Origin: Bacillus inaquosorum KCTC 13429
GTDB lineage: Bacteria > Bacillota > Bacilli > Bacillales > Bacillaceae
DNA: 64,000 nucleotides
Direction: 5' to 3'
Assembly (NCBI RefSeq): GCF_000332645.1
Contig: NZ_AMXN01000007.1
Location: 157,083-221,082 of the forward strand
The position numbers and the translations under genes were made by a program. Positions 29,911 through 37,551 of the stretch are shown here, in pieces. Position 1 is the stretch's first letter; each line of letters starts with the position of its first letter. Below the pieces are notes generated by a model. The model ran no database searches, was not told the origin of the DNA, and saw only the letters and a program-made list of their open reading frames with translations.

Positions 29911-29952
29911 AGAAAACTGGCCATTCGTTCGCGAAGAGGCCAGTTTTCTTTG
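29911..29952 (+). terminator. Terminator of pncA-pncB
   Basis: Twelve-base-pair stem AGAAAACTGGCC/GGCCAGTTTTCT with a 15-base loop, starting directly at the pncB stop. Confidence 0.88.
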
Positions 29953-29983
29953 TGTATATATTATTTTTCATGTTTAGACAATT

Positions 29984-30006
29984 TTCGTCAAATTATTTGA
30001 TATACT
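29984..30006 (+). promoter_or_regulatory. pdeH promoter region with a Spo0A box-like site
   Basis: TATACT at 30001-30006 is a likely -10. Just upstream TTCGTCA (29984-29990) reads TGACGAA on the minus strand, which fits the 0A-box consensus TGNCGAA. From family knowledge, yuxH is repressed by Spo0A~P, so a box overlapping the promoter is expected. No good -35 was found. Confidence 0.5.
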
Positions 30007-30046
30007 TAGGGGTGAAAGCCGCGCGCATTGTAAGGGGGATAAACCA

Positions 30047-31276
30047 ATGAGGGTGTTTGTTGCAAGACAGCCTATTTTTAATAGAAAAGAACAGGTTGTT
30101 GCTTATGAACTGCTGTATAGAGAGAGTGAAGAGAATGTGTATAGCGCTAAAGACGGCGATCAGGCAACAACAGATTTGGTGATCAACAGCTTTTTAAACA
30201 TCGGTATTGAGAAGCTGACGGAAGGGAAACGCTGTTTTGTTAATTTTACGGAAAGCCTGATGTTCTCGAATCTTCCCACCTCCTTCAATCCGAAACAGCT
30301 TGTCATTGAGATCCTTGAAGATATACCGATCACGCCGGCCCTCATCTCAAGATGCAGAGAGCTGAAAAAAATGGGGTATATGCTGGCGCTCGATGATTTT
30401 TATGCCATAAATCCGCAAAATGAAGACTTACTGGAAAAGCTCATGAGCTATATTGATATATTGAAAATTGATTTTCTCAAAACAACACGAATGGAACGCA
30501 GAAAAATTTTGCAAACCTACGGCTGCAGCGGTTTGATTTTTTTAGCGGAAAAAGTAGAGACCCGAAAAGAATATAAACAGGCAGCCCAAGACGGATTTCA
30601 ATTATTCCAGGGCTACTTTTTCAGCGAGCCGCGCATTATCAGCGGGCATGATCTGTCGACTCATTTCTATTCTTATTATGAACTGCTTAACGAATTGAGC
30701 AAAGAACAGCCTAACATAAAACGTGTGACAGAGTACATAGAGCGGGATTTATCACTGTCCTATCAAATCTTAAAATTTTTAAACTCATCCCACAGCAGAC
30801 TGAGCCAGAAAATTGAAAGCATTCAACAGGCTATTATGCTGCTTGGCTTTAATGAAATCAAACGGTGGATATACATTCTTTCCTTTAAGGATTTAAGCAG
30901 AAAAGGGAATTCCAGCAAGCACGAAATCATTAAGATTTCTTTGATGAGAGCTAAGCTTTGTGAACTGCTGGCGAGAAAAACAGCCCGGCCGCAGCCTGCT
31001 TCTTATATGCTGATCGGAATGTTTTCTCTCATAGACACCCTGCTGCACAGAGAAATAGAGGATATTATTCAAGAATTGCCTTTAAAAGATGAAGTCGGGC
31101 AAGCGTTATTAGGCCATCAAAACGACTACTACCAAATGCTTGAGCTTGTGAAATTAATTGAAAGCAACAACTGGGACACCTGCATAGAATTAGGCAAAGA
31201 ACTGGACAAAGAAGAAGCGTATGAATGTTATCTTGAGGCTCTGGAGTGGTGTCATAAGCTTATGGACGCAAAGTGA
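30047..31276 (+). CDS. pdeH: Cyclic-di-GMP phosphodiesterase, EAL plus HDOD domains
   Basis: Protein of 409 residues, known as YuxH and later PdeH, the c-di-GMP-degrading enzyme of B. subtilis that promotes motility. The N-terminal EAL domain (about 1-200) has the signature as VIEILEDI (EIL in place of EAL), then LALDDF, DILKIDF and AEKVETRKEY. Residues about 205-400 form an HDOD domain (LSLSYQILKFLNSS), a regulatory module. ATG at 30047 after AAGGGGGATAA. A Spo0A-like box lies in its promoter. Its last 25 bases overlap the end of convergent yuzC. Confidence 0.9.
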   Translation: MRVFVARQPIFNRKEQVVAYELLYRESEENVYSAKDGDQATTDLVINSFLNIGIEKLTEGKRCFVNFTESLMFSNLPTSFNPKQLVIEILEDIPITPALISRCRELKKMGYMLALDDFYAINPQNEDLLEKLMSYIDILKIDFLKTTRMERRKILQTYGCSGLIFLAEKVETRKEYKQAAQDGFQLFQGYFFSEPRIISGHDLSTHFYSYYELLNELSKEQPNIKRVTEYIERDLSLSYQILKFLNSSHSRLSQKIESIQQAIMLLGFNEIKRWIYILSFKDLSRKGNSSKHEIIKISLMRAKLCELLARKTARPQPASYMLIGMFSLIDTLLHREIEDIIQELPLKDEVGQALLGHQNDYYQMLELVKLIESNNWDTCIELGKELDKEEAYECYLEALEWCHKLMDAK

Positions 31277-31620
31277 TTGCGGTCTTCTGACCACCGCAAA
31301 GCAAGAATCATTCGGCTTTGCGTCCCGATGAGGCTGATGTAGATGCCGTCGGGATTAAAGACCGCATCCACTTCATGCCTGACGCCCATTTGTTTGATCA
31401 GGCGCTTTACAGTTTGTTTATCTGACTGCTCGGCTGCGGTCAGGATGCGGCGCGAGAGCTCCCGCGAGCCCGCAATGCGGCCTAAAACGAGCTGGGCATC
31501 GGCGATCAGCCCTGCGGCCTCTCTCGCTGAACGGATAAAGGTATCTGTTTGGACAGCGGGAGCAGGCGGGCGGCGAATCTCATACGGATAGGCGTAAAAC
31601 CAAGGATAATGATATCTCAT
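31252..31620 (-). CDS. yuzC: Hypothetical protein YuzC
   Basis: A 122-residue protein found next to degQ in B. subtilis. The N-terminus MRYHYPWFYAYPYEIRRPPAPAV is rich in Tyr and Pro, as seen in some spore-associated proteins. The remainder is helical and basic. No domain with a known role. ATG at 31620 with AGGTG seven bases upstream. Its 3' end overlaps the 3' end of pdeH on the other strand by 25 bases, so neither gene has a separate terminator there. Confidence 0.8.
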   Translation of the reverse strand: MRYHYPWFYAYPYEIRRPPAPAVQTDTFIRSAREAAGLIADAQLVLGRIAGSRELSRRILTAAEQSDKQTVKRLIKQMGVRHEVDAVFNPDGIYISLIGTQSRMILALRWSEDRNHFASISL

Positions 31621-31686
31621 GGGAGCACCTCACACAAAAGGATGTTTCTATATGTATAGATCTCAAATAGCCGAATATGACAAAGC

Positions 31687-31720
31687 GAAAAGGCCACAAC
31701 TTTAGCGTTGCGGTCTTTTC
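31687..31720 (-). terminator. Imperfect hairpin, possible minus-strand terminator
   Basis: GAAAAGGCC and GGTCTTTTC arms with an inner CAAC/GTTG pairing around the loop. The T tracts are short on both strands (minus: CCTTTTCGCTTTG). It lies just after the candidate small ORF on the minus strand and 67 bases upstream of yuzC. Confidence 0.4.
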
Positions 31721-31732
31721 GGTGTTTGTCGG

Positions 31733-31900
31733 TCAGGATACGCCAAGAATCGCATATTTAATTTTGAAAATACGGTATGAAGGACTATAGTCTTGCTTAG
31801 TGAAAATGCGAAACACGTTAAAATCAAGGGAATTAAGAATCTTTCTCAATTTCAGGGGAAAGAAACGCTCCTCTGCATAGAAATATAGTCCCGTTCTCAT
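31733..31900 (-). CDS. Candidate small protein, 55 residues, divergent from degQ
   Basis: An ATG at 31900 is preceded at a good distance by AAAGGGAT and opens a 55-codon frame (MRTGLYFYAEERFFPLKLRK...). The product is basic and rich in Phe, Tyr and Ile and has no recognised domain. It lies in the 458-base space between yuzC and degQ, reading away from degQ, and a hairpin follows its stop. Without a homologue I can only call it plausible. The open frame reaches 31918 but only the internal ATG has a site. Confidence 0.35.
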   Translation of the reverse strand: MRTGLYFYAEERFFPLKLRKILNSLDFNVFRIFTKQDYSPSYRIFKIKYAILGVS

Positions 31901-31934
31901 TGTGATCCCTTTGAGCACAAGGACCTATTGATAT

Positions 31935-31950
31935 TTGCGGTGTCACGCAG
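31935..31950 (+). promoter_or_regulatory. ComA box upstream of degQ
   Basis: TTGCGGTGTCACGCAG resembles the ComA consensus TTGCGG-N4-CCGCAA: perfect left half, four of six in the right half. It is 44 bases before the degQ -10, the place expected for activation by ComA~P, which is known to drive degQ. Confidence 0.75.
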
Positions 31951-31994
31951 GACTTTTTTGTATACTTTTCGGTGAAAAATAAGCCAAAAGCAGA

Positions 31995-32000
31995 TACACT
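31995..32000 (+). promoter_or_regulatory. degQ -10 element TACACT
   Basis: TACACT lies about 80 bases before the degQ start. There is no good -35, in line with a ComA-dependent promoter. From memory, laboratory strain 168 carries a C at a -10 position that weakens this promoter, and a C-to-T change (degQ36/Hy type) restores it. The T form seen here would be the active allele. Confidence 0.55.
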
Positions 32001-32079
32001 ATTAGTAACAGATCAAATACCTAGGACTCGTTCACCATACACAATTCATTGATCTTTCAAAAAAAGGAGTGTGGAAACG

Positions 32080-32220
32080 ATGGAAAAGAAACTTGAAGAA
32101 GTAAAACAATTGTTATTCCGACTCGAACTTGATATTAAAGAAACAACAGATTCATTACGAAACATTAACAAAAGCATTGATCAGCTCGATAAATACAATT
32201 ACGCAATGAAAATTTCGTAA
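32080..32220 (+). CDS. degQ: Pleiotropic regulator DegQ
   Basis: A 46-residue helical protein that stimulates phosphate transfer from DegS to DegU, raising degradative enzyme and poly-gamma-glutamate production. The sequence MEKKLEEVKQLLFRLELDIK and the YAMKIS end are characteristic. The gene is too short for usual ORF cut-offs but has AAAAAGGAGTG upstream and its own terminator. It is activated by ComA through the box at 31935, so the adjacent comQXPA system controls it. Confidence 0.95.
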   Translation: MEKKLEEVKQLLFRLELDIKETTDSLRNINKSIDQLDKYNYAMKIS

Positions 32221-32221
32221 A

Positions 32222-32249
32222 AAAGACTTGGAAACAAGTCTTTTTTTTT
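32222..32249 (+). terminator. Terminator of degQ
   Basis: Nine-base-pair stem AAAGACTTG/CAAGTCTTT with a GAAA loop, then a long T run. It separates degQ from comQ. Confidence 0.93.
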
Positions 32250-32404
32250 GTTCTATCCATACAATAAATGGATAAAGTATTATATGATTGTTAAATAACG
32301 AAAAACCTGCTGTCCTTTGGATAGCCCATTTAGTAAAATGGAAGGGGAGGGGGGAAGTCGTTATTGAGCAGATATGTTTAGATTCTGTCCGAATCAAGGA
32401 GAAA

Positions 32405-33265
32405 ATGAAGGAGATTGTTAGCCAAAAAATAATGAATCATGACTTGGAACGATATCTTCAGAGTTTTATTGAGTCCAAGGATACTTTTGAGTTTGCTGAT
32501 TTGGCTTTTCATCATTATCTAGCTTTTAACGGTCAGGACAAAAAAGCAATTGAATTGCTAGCTGCCGGAATTGAATTGCTTATACTCTCATTTGATATTT
32601 ATGATGACTTAGAGGATAAAGACAATGTAAATGCTGTATGGATGAAGATTGACTCGTCTATCGCTTTAAATGCAGTAACAGCTCTTTACACCCTAAGTAT
32701 ACAAGTTATGTGCCAAGCTAGTCATGAACCAGAATTTTCACAAAAGATATTGACTTTTGCGTTACAATCAATTCAAGGCCAGCATGATGATATTGTGAAT
32801 GCGCCGAAAACTGAAGAAGCCTGTCTTGAAATGATCAAAAATAAATCAGGAGCGCTAACAGCACTGCCCTGTGTTATGGGAGTAATGCTGGCAACCGGCA
32901 AATACGATCCCATTGTAGCTTCTTATTCTTATGAACTCGGCATTATGTCGCAGATCGATAATGATTATAAAGGTTTGTTTTACTTAAATAACGATTTTGT
33001 TCAGAAAAAAAATACATTGGCATACTTATACTTAAAAAAACAATTTAATGATGCTTCAGTTGAGCTACTAAGTTTATATCAAAAACCCGAGGAATTTGTT
33101 TCTATTAATACGAAGGCTTTGAAACAAAAATTAACAGAAGCAGGCGTTATACAATATTTGCTGGTGATGAAACATTTATCTCTCCAGAAAATAAAAAAAG
33201 AAATGTCACAATTAAAATTAGAAGATGGTAAAACTGAAAAATTATTGTCTGTTATGATTAAATAA
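32405..33265 (+). CDS. comQ: ComX-modifying prenyltransferase ComQ (variant allele)
   Basis: Isoprenyl transferase that prenylates the ComX tryptophan and is needed for pheromone maturation. It has 286 residues in this reading. The polyprenyl synthase aspartate motif is visible as DIYDDLED, and a second acidic site as QIDNDYKG. The start is the ATG at 32405 (MKEIV...), as in known ComQ proteins, with AAGGAG three bases before it. The frame is open upstream past a strong GGAGGGGGGAAG site, so a longer form from a non-ATG codon cannot be excluded. The coding region is AT-rich and diverges from the 168 allele as I remember it; it must match its own ComX. Confidence 0.93.
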   Translation: MKEIVSQKIMNHDLERYLQSFIESKDTFEFADLAFHHYLAFNGQDKKAIELLAAGIELLILSFDIYDDLEDKDNVNAVWMKIDSSIALNAVTALYTLSIQVMCQASHEPEFSQKILTFALQSIQGQHDDIVNAPKTEEACLEMIKNKSGALTALPCVMGVMLATGKYDPIVASYSYELGIMSQIDNDYKGLFYLNNDFVQKKNTLAYLYLKKQFNDASVELLSLYQKPEEFVSINTKALKQKLTEAGVIQYLLVMKHLSLQKIKKEMSQLKLEDGKTEKLLSVMIK

Positions 33266-33279
33266 GGAGGGGATTTATT

Positions 33280-33441
33280 ATGCAAGAAATGGTAGGATAC
33301 TTAATTAAATACCCAAATGTTTTAAGGGAAGTAATGGAAGGTAATGCTTGTTTATTGGGTGTCGATAAAGATCAATCTGAATGTATAATAAATGGTTTTA
33401 AAGGATTAGAAATTTATTCAATGATGGATTGGCACTATTGA
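33280..33441 (+). CDS. comX: Quorum-sensing pheromone precursor ComX (MMDWHY type)
   Basis: A 53-residue precursor too short for most gene tracks. The ATG at 33280 lies ten bases after AAGGAGGGG and 14 bases after comQ. The C-terminal pheromone segment is ...YSMMDWHY, with one tryptophan three residues from the end as the prenylation site. Strain 168 ends TRQWGD, so this is a different pherotype; MMDWHY matches, from memory, the RS-B-1 group. The gene ends seven bases before comP. Confidence 0.95.
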   Translation: MQEMVGYLIKYPNVLREVMEGNACLLGVDKDQSECIINGFKGLEIYSMMDWHY

Positions 33442-33448
33442 GGGTTAA

Positions 33449-35746
33449 ATGAAGTCTAGAACCAATAAAATTTCTGTATTGTTAGTTGTAATAAGTCTGT
33501 TATATGTTATTTATTTGACCTATATAAGCAATAATAATTTGTTAGTTGGAGCAACTGTTTCGAAAGGGAAGAACGGGGACGTTGTAATTACCAATGTAGA
33601 TGAATATTCAATGGCATCATACAGCGGAATAGAAAAAGGGGATATCGTAAAGAGTATTAATAATCAAAAGATAAACACTAAAGAAATAAAAATGAATAAG
33701 CTTAAAAATGTAAGTTCAATGGTTGTTGAGAGAAATGGCAAGGATGTTGAGCTAAAGCTGACCTTATTTAATGATAAAAATTTTTCTACTTACTTAATAC
33801 CGTTAATGTTTTATATTGTTTGTTTATTTTGTTGCCTATTTATATTAAAAATAAATGAATCGAAGGATTTACTATCTGCTTTAGTTTTAATTATATTTTT
33901 GTTATCTGCTTCTATTGCTTATATAAGCGCAGGAGTTTCTGTTAAAGGCGATATACTATGCAGATGTATTATGGTGGTAACATTAATATCTGTACCGCTA
34001 AACTACCTTCTCTTTCTTTATCATTATTTTAGAGAGTTAGGCACTACCTTATTTGATAAAAAAGTTTTCATTTTATATTTAGTACCGATCATAAATGTAG
34101 TGTGTGAAATGTTTCGTTCACATCTTTTCTTTCGTGATTATGTGCCTAAATTAAGTTTACTATCTTTTTTCTTTTTATTTATCATAGTAGTGATTTATTT
34201 CTGTATCATTTTAATTAAAAATAAAGATACTGAACAAGCGCATATTATTAAGGTCCTCACTGTTATTAATATCTTTTCTTTTGCACCTTTTTTGTGTTTA
34301 TATTTGATACCTTATGTGTTTCTAAATGCGCACTATGTTTCTTCCTTTTTAGCAGCTTCATTTATGATGTTAATACCTTTCTCCTTGGTATTTCAATTTA
34401 TGACAAATAAAATCTATAATGTGGATTTTATTTTAAGCAGATTAAGATATTATGGCTTTTTAGCTTTAACGCCAACAATTATTCTAATCTCTACAATTGA
34501 ATTAATTAGTAGTCCTGAGAGTGATTTTTATAGTGTTAAACTAACATTTTTAATTTATATTATCATGTTGGCGGTCTTTTATTATAAAGAAGTACTTGAT
34601 TTCAGGTTTAGATTAAAAAGGGTCTCGGAAAAATTCAATTATCAAGATAGTATATATAAATTTACGCAGCTGATTAGAGACTCAACATTCCTGACTCAAG
34701 TATTTGAAGAACTGAAAAATACTATACTTGAGGTCTCTCTAGTTAGCCGAGCATATGTATATGAAGTTTCAGCAGACGGAAGTATTAAGCTATATGATGA
34801 TGAGACCGTAAATTCATTCGAAAAAGTCTATCAAAAAGAATTTAGAAAAGTAACATCCGAAATAGGAAAAATCGTTGAATTTAATAAAGGCTTTGTCATG
34901 AAGATAGGTGAACGCGGTGGTAAATCATTTGTGATTCTTTGTTTATCTAAAATGAATACGCCCCGTCTCACACTTGAAGAACTTTCTTGGCTGAAAACCT
35001 TGGCTTTTTATACAAACGTATCGATCGAAAACGTCATGAAAATTGAAGAGCTGATGAGTCATTTAGAAGAAATAAAACAACAAGAATCAAATCCAGTGTG
35101 GCTTAAGAAACTCATGTACACGATTGAAGAAAAACAACGTTCTGATCTTGCCCGCGATCTCCACGATTCCGTTCTTCAGGATTTGATTTCTTTAAAACGA
35201 CAGTGTGAGCTGTTTTTGGCTGATTTTAAGAAGGATGATAATCCATGCCGGGAAGATGTGCAGGACAAGCTTGTACAGATGAATGAGCAGATGTCTGATG
35301 TGATTTCGATGACGAGGGAGACGTGTCATGAGCTGCGGCCGCAGCTTCTGTATGATCTTGGGCTGGTGAAGGCGCTGTCGAAGCTTGTGGCGCAGCAGCA
35401 GGAGCGGGTGCCGTTTCATATCCGTTTAAATACGGGCAGATTTACGGCTTCGCTTGATCTGGATTCGCAGCTGAATTTGTACCGGATCATTCAAGAGTTT
35501 CTGTCTAATGCGGTCAAGCACTCTCAGGCGACGGATGTGCTGATTATGCTCATCAGTATTCAAAACAAAATTGTTCTTCATTATGAGGACAATGGCGTAG
35601 GGTTTGATCAAGAAAAAAATAATGAGCATTCCATGAGCATGGGGCTTTCTGGCATTAAGGAGAGAGTCAGGGCTTTAGATGGACGCCTTCGGATTGAAAC
35701 AAGTGAAGGAAAGGGCTTTAAGGCTGATATTGAAATCGAATTGTAA
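33449..35746 (+). CDS. comP: ComX-sensing histidine kinase ComP (variant allele)
   Basis: Membrane sensor kinase of 765 residues. After a first span (about 9-27) there is a PDZ-like extracytoplasmic loop (DEYSMASYSGIEKGDIVKSIN), then several spans to about residue 375, a linker, and a cytoplasmic kinase. The kinase has the HisKA_3 histidine in DLARDLHDSVLQD and the ATP site NGVGFDQ and GLSGIKERV. It phosphorylates ComA on binding modified ComX. The 5' two thirds are very AT-rich and would be pherotype-specific. From about nucleotide 35100 base composition returns to the genome norm, marking the conserved kinase part. Confidence 0.95.
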   Translation: MKSRTNKISVLLVVISLLYVIYLTYISNNNLLVGATVSKGKNGDVVITNVDEYSMASYSGIEKGDIVKSINNQKINTKEIKMNKLKNVSSMVVERNGKDVELKLTLFNDKNFSTYLIPLMFYIVCLFCCLFILKINESKDLLSALVLIIFLLSASIAYISAGVSVKGDILCRCIMVVTLISVPLNYLLFLYHYFRELGTTLFDKKVFILYLVPIINVVCEMFRSHLFFRDYVPKLSLLSFFFLFIIVVIYFCIILIKNKDTEQAHIIKVLTVINIFSFAPFLCLYLIPYVFLNAHYVSSFLAASFMMLIPFSLVFQFMTNKIYNVDFILSRLRYYGFLALTPTIILISTIELISSPESDFYSVKLTFLIYIIMLAVFYYKEVLDFRFRLKRVSEKFNYQDSIYKFTQLIRDSTFLTQVFEELKNTILEVSLVSRAYVYEVSADGSIKLYDDETVNSFEKVYQKEFRKVTSEIGKIVEFNKGFVMKIGERGGKSFVILCLSKMNTPRLTLEELSWLKTLAFYTNVSIENVMKIEELMSHLEEIKQQESNPVWLKKLMYTIEEKQRSDLARDLHDSVLQDLISLKRQCELFLADFKKDDNPCREDVQDKLVQMNEQMSDVISMTRETCHELRPQLLYDLGLVKALSKLVAQQQERVPFHIRLNTGRFTASLDLDSQLNLYRIIQEFLSNAVKHSQATDVLIMLISIQNKIVLHYEDNGVGFDQEKNNEHSMSMGLSGIKERVRALDGRLRIETSEGKGFKADIEIEL

Positions 35747-35764
35747 TGGTTTTATAACGGAAAC

Positions 35765-35790
35765 GACTTGGCACAGGCCAAGTCTTTTTT
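35765..35790 (+). terminator. Terminator between comP and comA
   Basis: Eight-base-pair stem GACTTGGC/GCCAAGTC with a four-base loop and six T, 18 bases after the comP stop. comA follows with no clear separate promoter, so this probably works as a partial terminator. Confidence 0.85.
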
Positions 35791-35826
35791 ATAAAATGGA
35801 AATGAGTGAGTAAAAGGGAGGAAAAC

Positions 35827-36471
35827 GTGAAAAAGATACTAGTGATTGATGACCATCCGGCTGTCATGGAAGGCACCAAGACAATTTTGGAAACGGATTC
35901 GAATCTGTCTGTTGATTGTCTCAGTCCTGAACCGAGCGAACAGTTTATCAAGCAGCATGATTTCTCGTCATATGATCTCATTTTAATGGATCTGAATTTA
36001 GGCGGCGAGGTCAATGGGATGGAGCTTTCTAAACAGATTTTACAAGAGAATCCTCATTGTAAAATTATCGTGTATACCGGTTATGAGGTCGAGGATTATT
36101 TCGAGGAAGCGATTCGTGCGGGTCTGCACGGTGCCATCAGCAAAACCGAATCGAAAGAAAAGATCACCCAATACATATACCACGTACTCAACGGAGAAAT
36201 TTTAGTCGATTTTGCTTATTTTAAACAGCTGATGACTCAGCAAAAAACAAAGCCGGCTCCTTCCTCTCAAAAAGAACAAGATGTGCTCACACCTAGAGAA
36301 TGCCTGATTCTTCAAGAAGTTGAAAAGGGATTTACAAATCAAGAAATCGCAGATGCGCTTCATTTAAGCAAGCGGTCCATTGAATACAGCCTGACATCGA
36401 TTTTCAATAAGCTGAATGTCGGTTCCCGGACGGAAGCGGTTTTGATTGCGAAATCAGACGGTGTACTTTAA
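35827..36471 (+). CDS. comA: Response regulator ComA
   Basis: NarL-type regulator of 214 residues that activates srfA (and comS within it), degQ and other quorum-controlled genes when phosphorylated by ComP. The receiver domain has the acidic pair in VIDDHP, the phospho-acceptor Asp in LILMDLNLGG and the lysine of ISKTESK. The C-terminal LuxR-type helix-turn-helix is LTPRECLILQEVEKGFTNQEIADALHLSKRSIEYSL. The start is GTG at 35827 after AGGGAGG. An upstream in-frame GTG (35806) has no site and would add seven residues. Confidence 0.96.
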   Translation: MKKILVIDDHPAVMEGTKTILETDSNLSVDCLSPEPSEQFIKQHDFSSYDLILMDLNLGGEVNGMELSKQILQENPHCKIIVYTGYEVEDYFEEAIRAGLHGAISKTESKEKITQYIYHVLNGEILVDFAYFKQLMTQQKTKPAPSSQKEQDVLTPRECLILQEVEKGFTNQEIADALHLSKRSIEYSLTSIFNKLNVGSRTEAVLIAKSDGVL

Positions 36472-36486
36472 ATAAGGGAGTTGTAT

Positions 36487-36870
36487 ATGATGGATATGAA
36501 ACACACATTGCTTGAAGCGCTTGGAATCGAGATTGTTGAAAGCACGGCGGAACGATGCGTTGCGGTCATGCCGGTGGATCATCGGACGGTGCAGCCGTTC
36601 GGATATTTGCATGGAGGCGCTTCAGTTGCTCTGGCGGAGACCGCGGCGAGCGCAGGTGCGCAAAATCTGATTGATCACACAACACAAGCTTGTGTCGGTT
36701 TGGAGATTAACGCCAATCATTTGAAATCCGTAAAGGAAGGAACGGTAAAGGCAGTAGCCGAGCCTGTTCATAAAGGCAGAACGACCATTGTCTATCAAAT
36801 ACACATCTATGACGAGCAAGAGAGGCTGATCTGTATATCCAGATGCACGCTGGCTGTCATCAAGAAATAA
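36487..36870 (+). CDS. yuxO: Hotdog-fold thioesterase (DHNA-CoA thioesterase candidate)
   Basis: Protein of 127 residues with the PaaI/YbgC-like hotdog fold: PFGYLHGGASVALAETAASAGA carries the conserved His-Gly-Gly, and the acidic Glu lies in the long helix. It is proposed to hydrolyse 1,4-dihydroxy-2-naphthoyl-CoA in menaquinone synthesis (MenI). It is directly downstream of comA (15 bases), read with it. ATG at 36487 is six bases after AAGGGAG. The next codon is also ATG and could be the start. Confidence 0.87.
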   Translation: MMDMKHTLLEALGIEIVESTAERCVAVMPVDHRTVQPFGYLHGGASVALAETAASAGAQNLIDHTTQACVGLEINANHLKSVKEGTVKAVAEPVHKGRTTIVYQIHIYDEQERLICISRCTLAVIKK

Positions 36871-36910
36871 AAAAACAGCCGGAACTCTGCCTGTCCGGCT
36901 GCTTATTTTT
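36871..36910. terminator. Bidirectional terminator of yuxO and mrpG
   Basis: CAGCCGGA/TCCGGCTG stem flanked by A-rich and T-rich tracts, serving the comQXPA-yuxO side and the converging mrp operon. Confidence 0.9.
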
Positions 36911-37283
36911 ATAAGTAAGAATCCTCTTTTCGTTTAATCACAAAGTTTCTGATCCCGTTATAGTCATCCTGTACACTTCTCTCATCAAGCTTGACGCCGG
37001 AGTTGTACGCAGCACGGCAGATCAAGTGCCCTCCGACAGGCGACGTAATAAAGATAAACAAAATCCCGAGCAGGATTTTAGCCGATATTTCCCCGGTTAT
37101 AAACCACAAAAAGAAGAAGACACCGAGCAGAACCATATTGACGCCTAATGTTGAGCCTTTAGAAGCAGCGTGTGAGCGTGTATACATATCAGGAAGACGA
37201 AGCGTCCCAAATGAAGCGGCAAGGCATACAAGAGAGCCGAGCAGAATGAATACAGCCACGACGACTTTAGCGATTTCGATCAT
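36909..37283 (-). CDS. mrpG: Na+/H+ antiporter subunit G
   Basis: Small membrane subunit, 124 residues, of the seven-protein Mrp complex that exchanges cytoplasmic Na+ for protons and also supports bile-salt and pH resistance. Three spans are visible, with the family segment [22 protein letters not shown]. The ATG at 37283 lies inside the mrpF 3' end (17-base overlap), so translation is coupled. The upstream extension to 37379 runs in the mrpF region and is not used. Last gene of the operon. Confidence 0.95.
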   Translation of the reverse strand: MIEIAKVVVAVFILLGSLVCLAASFGTLRLPDMYTRSHAASKGSTLGVNMVLLGVFFFLWFITGEISAKILLGILFIFITSPVGGHLICRAAYNSGVKLDERSVQDDYNGIRNFVIKRKEDSYL

Positions 37284-37551
37284 TTTCGATAATCTCTCCT
37301 TTCTCCAGGAACTTAGAAAATGCAATTGTTCCGATAAACGATAAGATCCCCAGCAGCAAAATAATATCCAGAAACGCACTTGTTTTCAGCAAAATGGAGA
37401 CAAGCGCCGTGATCGCGATCAGATTGATGCCGATTGCATCCAGAGCCACAACCCGGTCAGGCACAGTCGGCCCTTTAATGACACGAATGACATACAAAAG
37501 GGTAGACACTGCCATAATGCCGAGCGCGATTTGCAGAATCAGCGTAAACAT
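37267..37551 (-). CDS. mrpF: Na+/H+ antiporter subunit F
   Basis: Hydrophobic protein, 94 residues with three spans. It contains the family motif [18 protein letters not shown], with a conserved acidic residue in the second span. ATG at 37551 shares its base with the mrpE stop codon region (one-base overlap), and it overlaps mrpG by 17. These overlaps fit the stoichiometric assembly expected for Mrp. Confidence 0.95.
   Translation of the reverse strand: MFTLILQIALGIMAVSTLLYVIRVIKGPTVPDRVVALDAIGINLIAITALVSILLKTSAFLDIILLLGILSFIGTIAFSKFLEKGEIIENDRNR

Noticed and set aside
32405..35100. Recent mobile element insertion as the cause of the AT-rich region
   Set aside because: No terminal repeats, integrase or transposase; genes match comQ, comX and comP in order, so allelic exchange is the simpler explanation.
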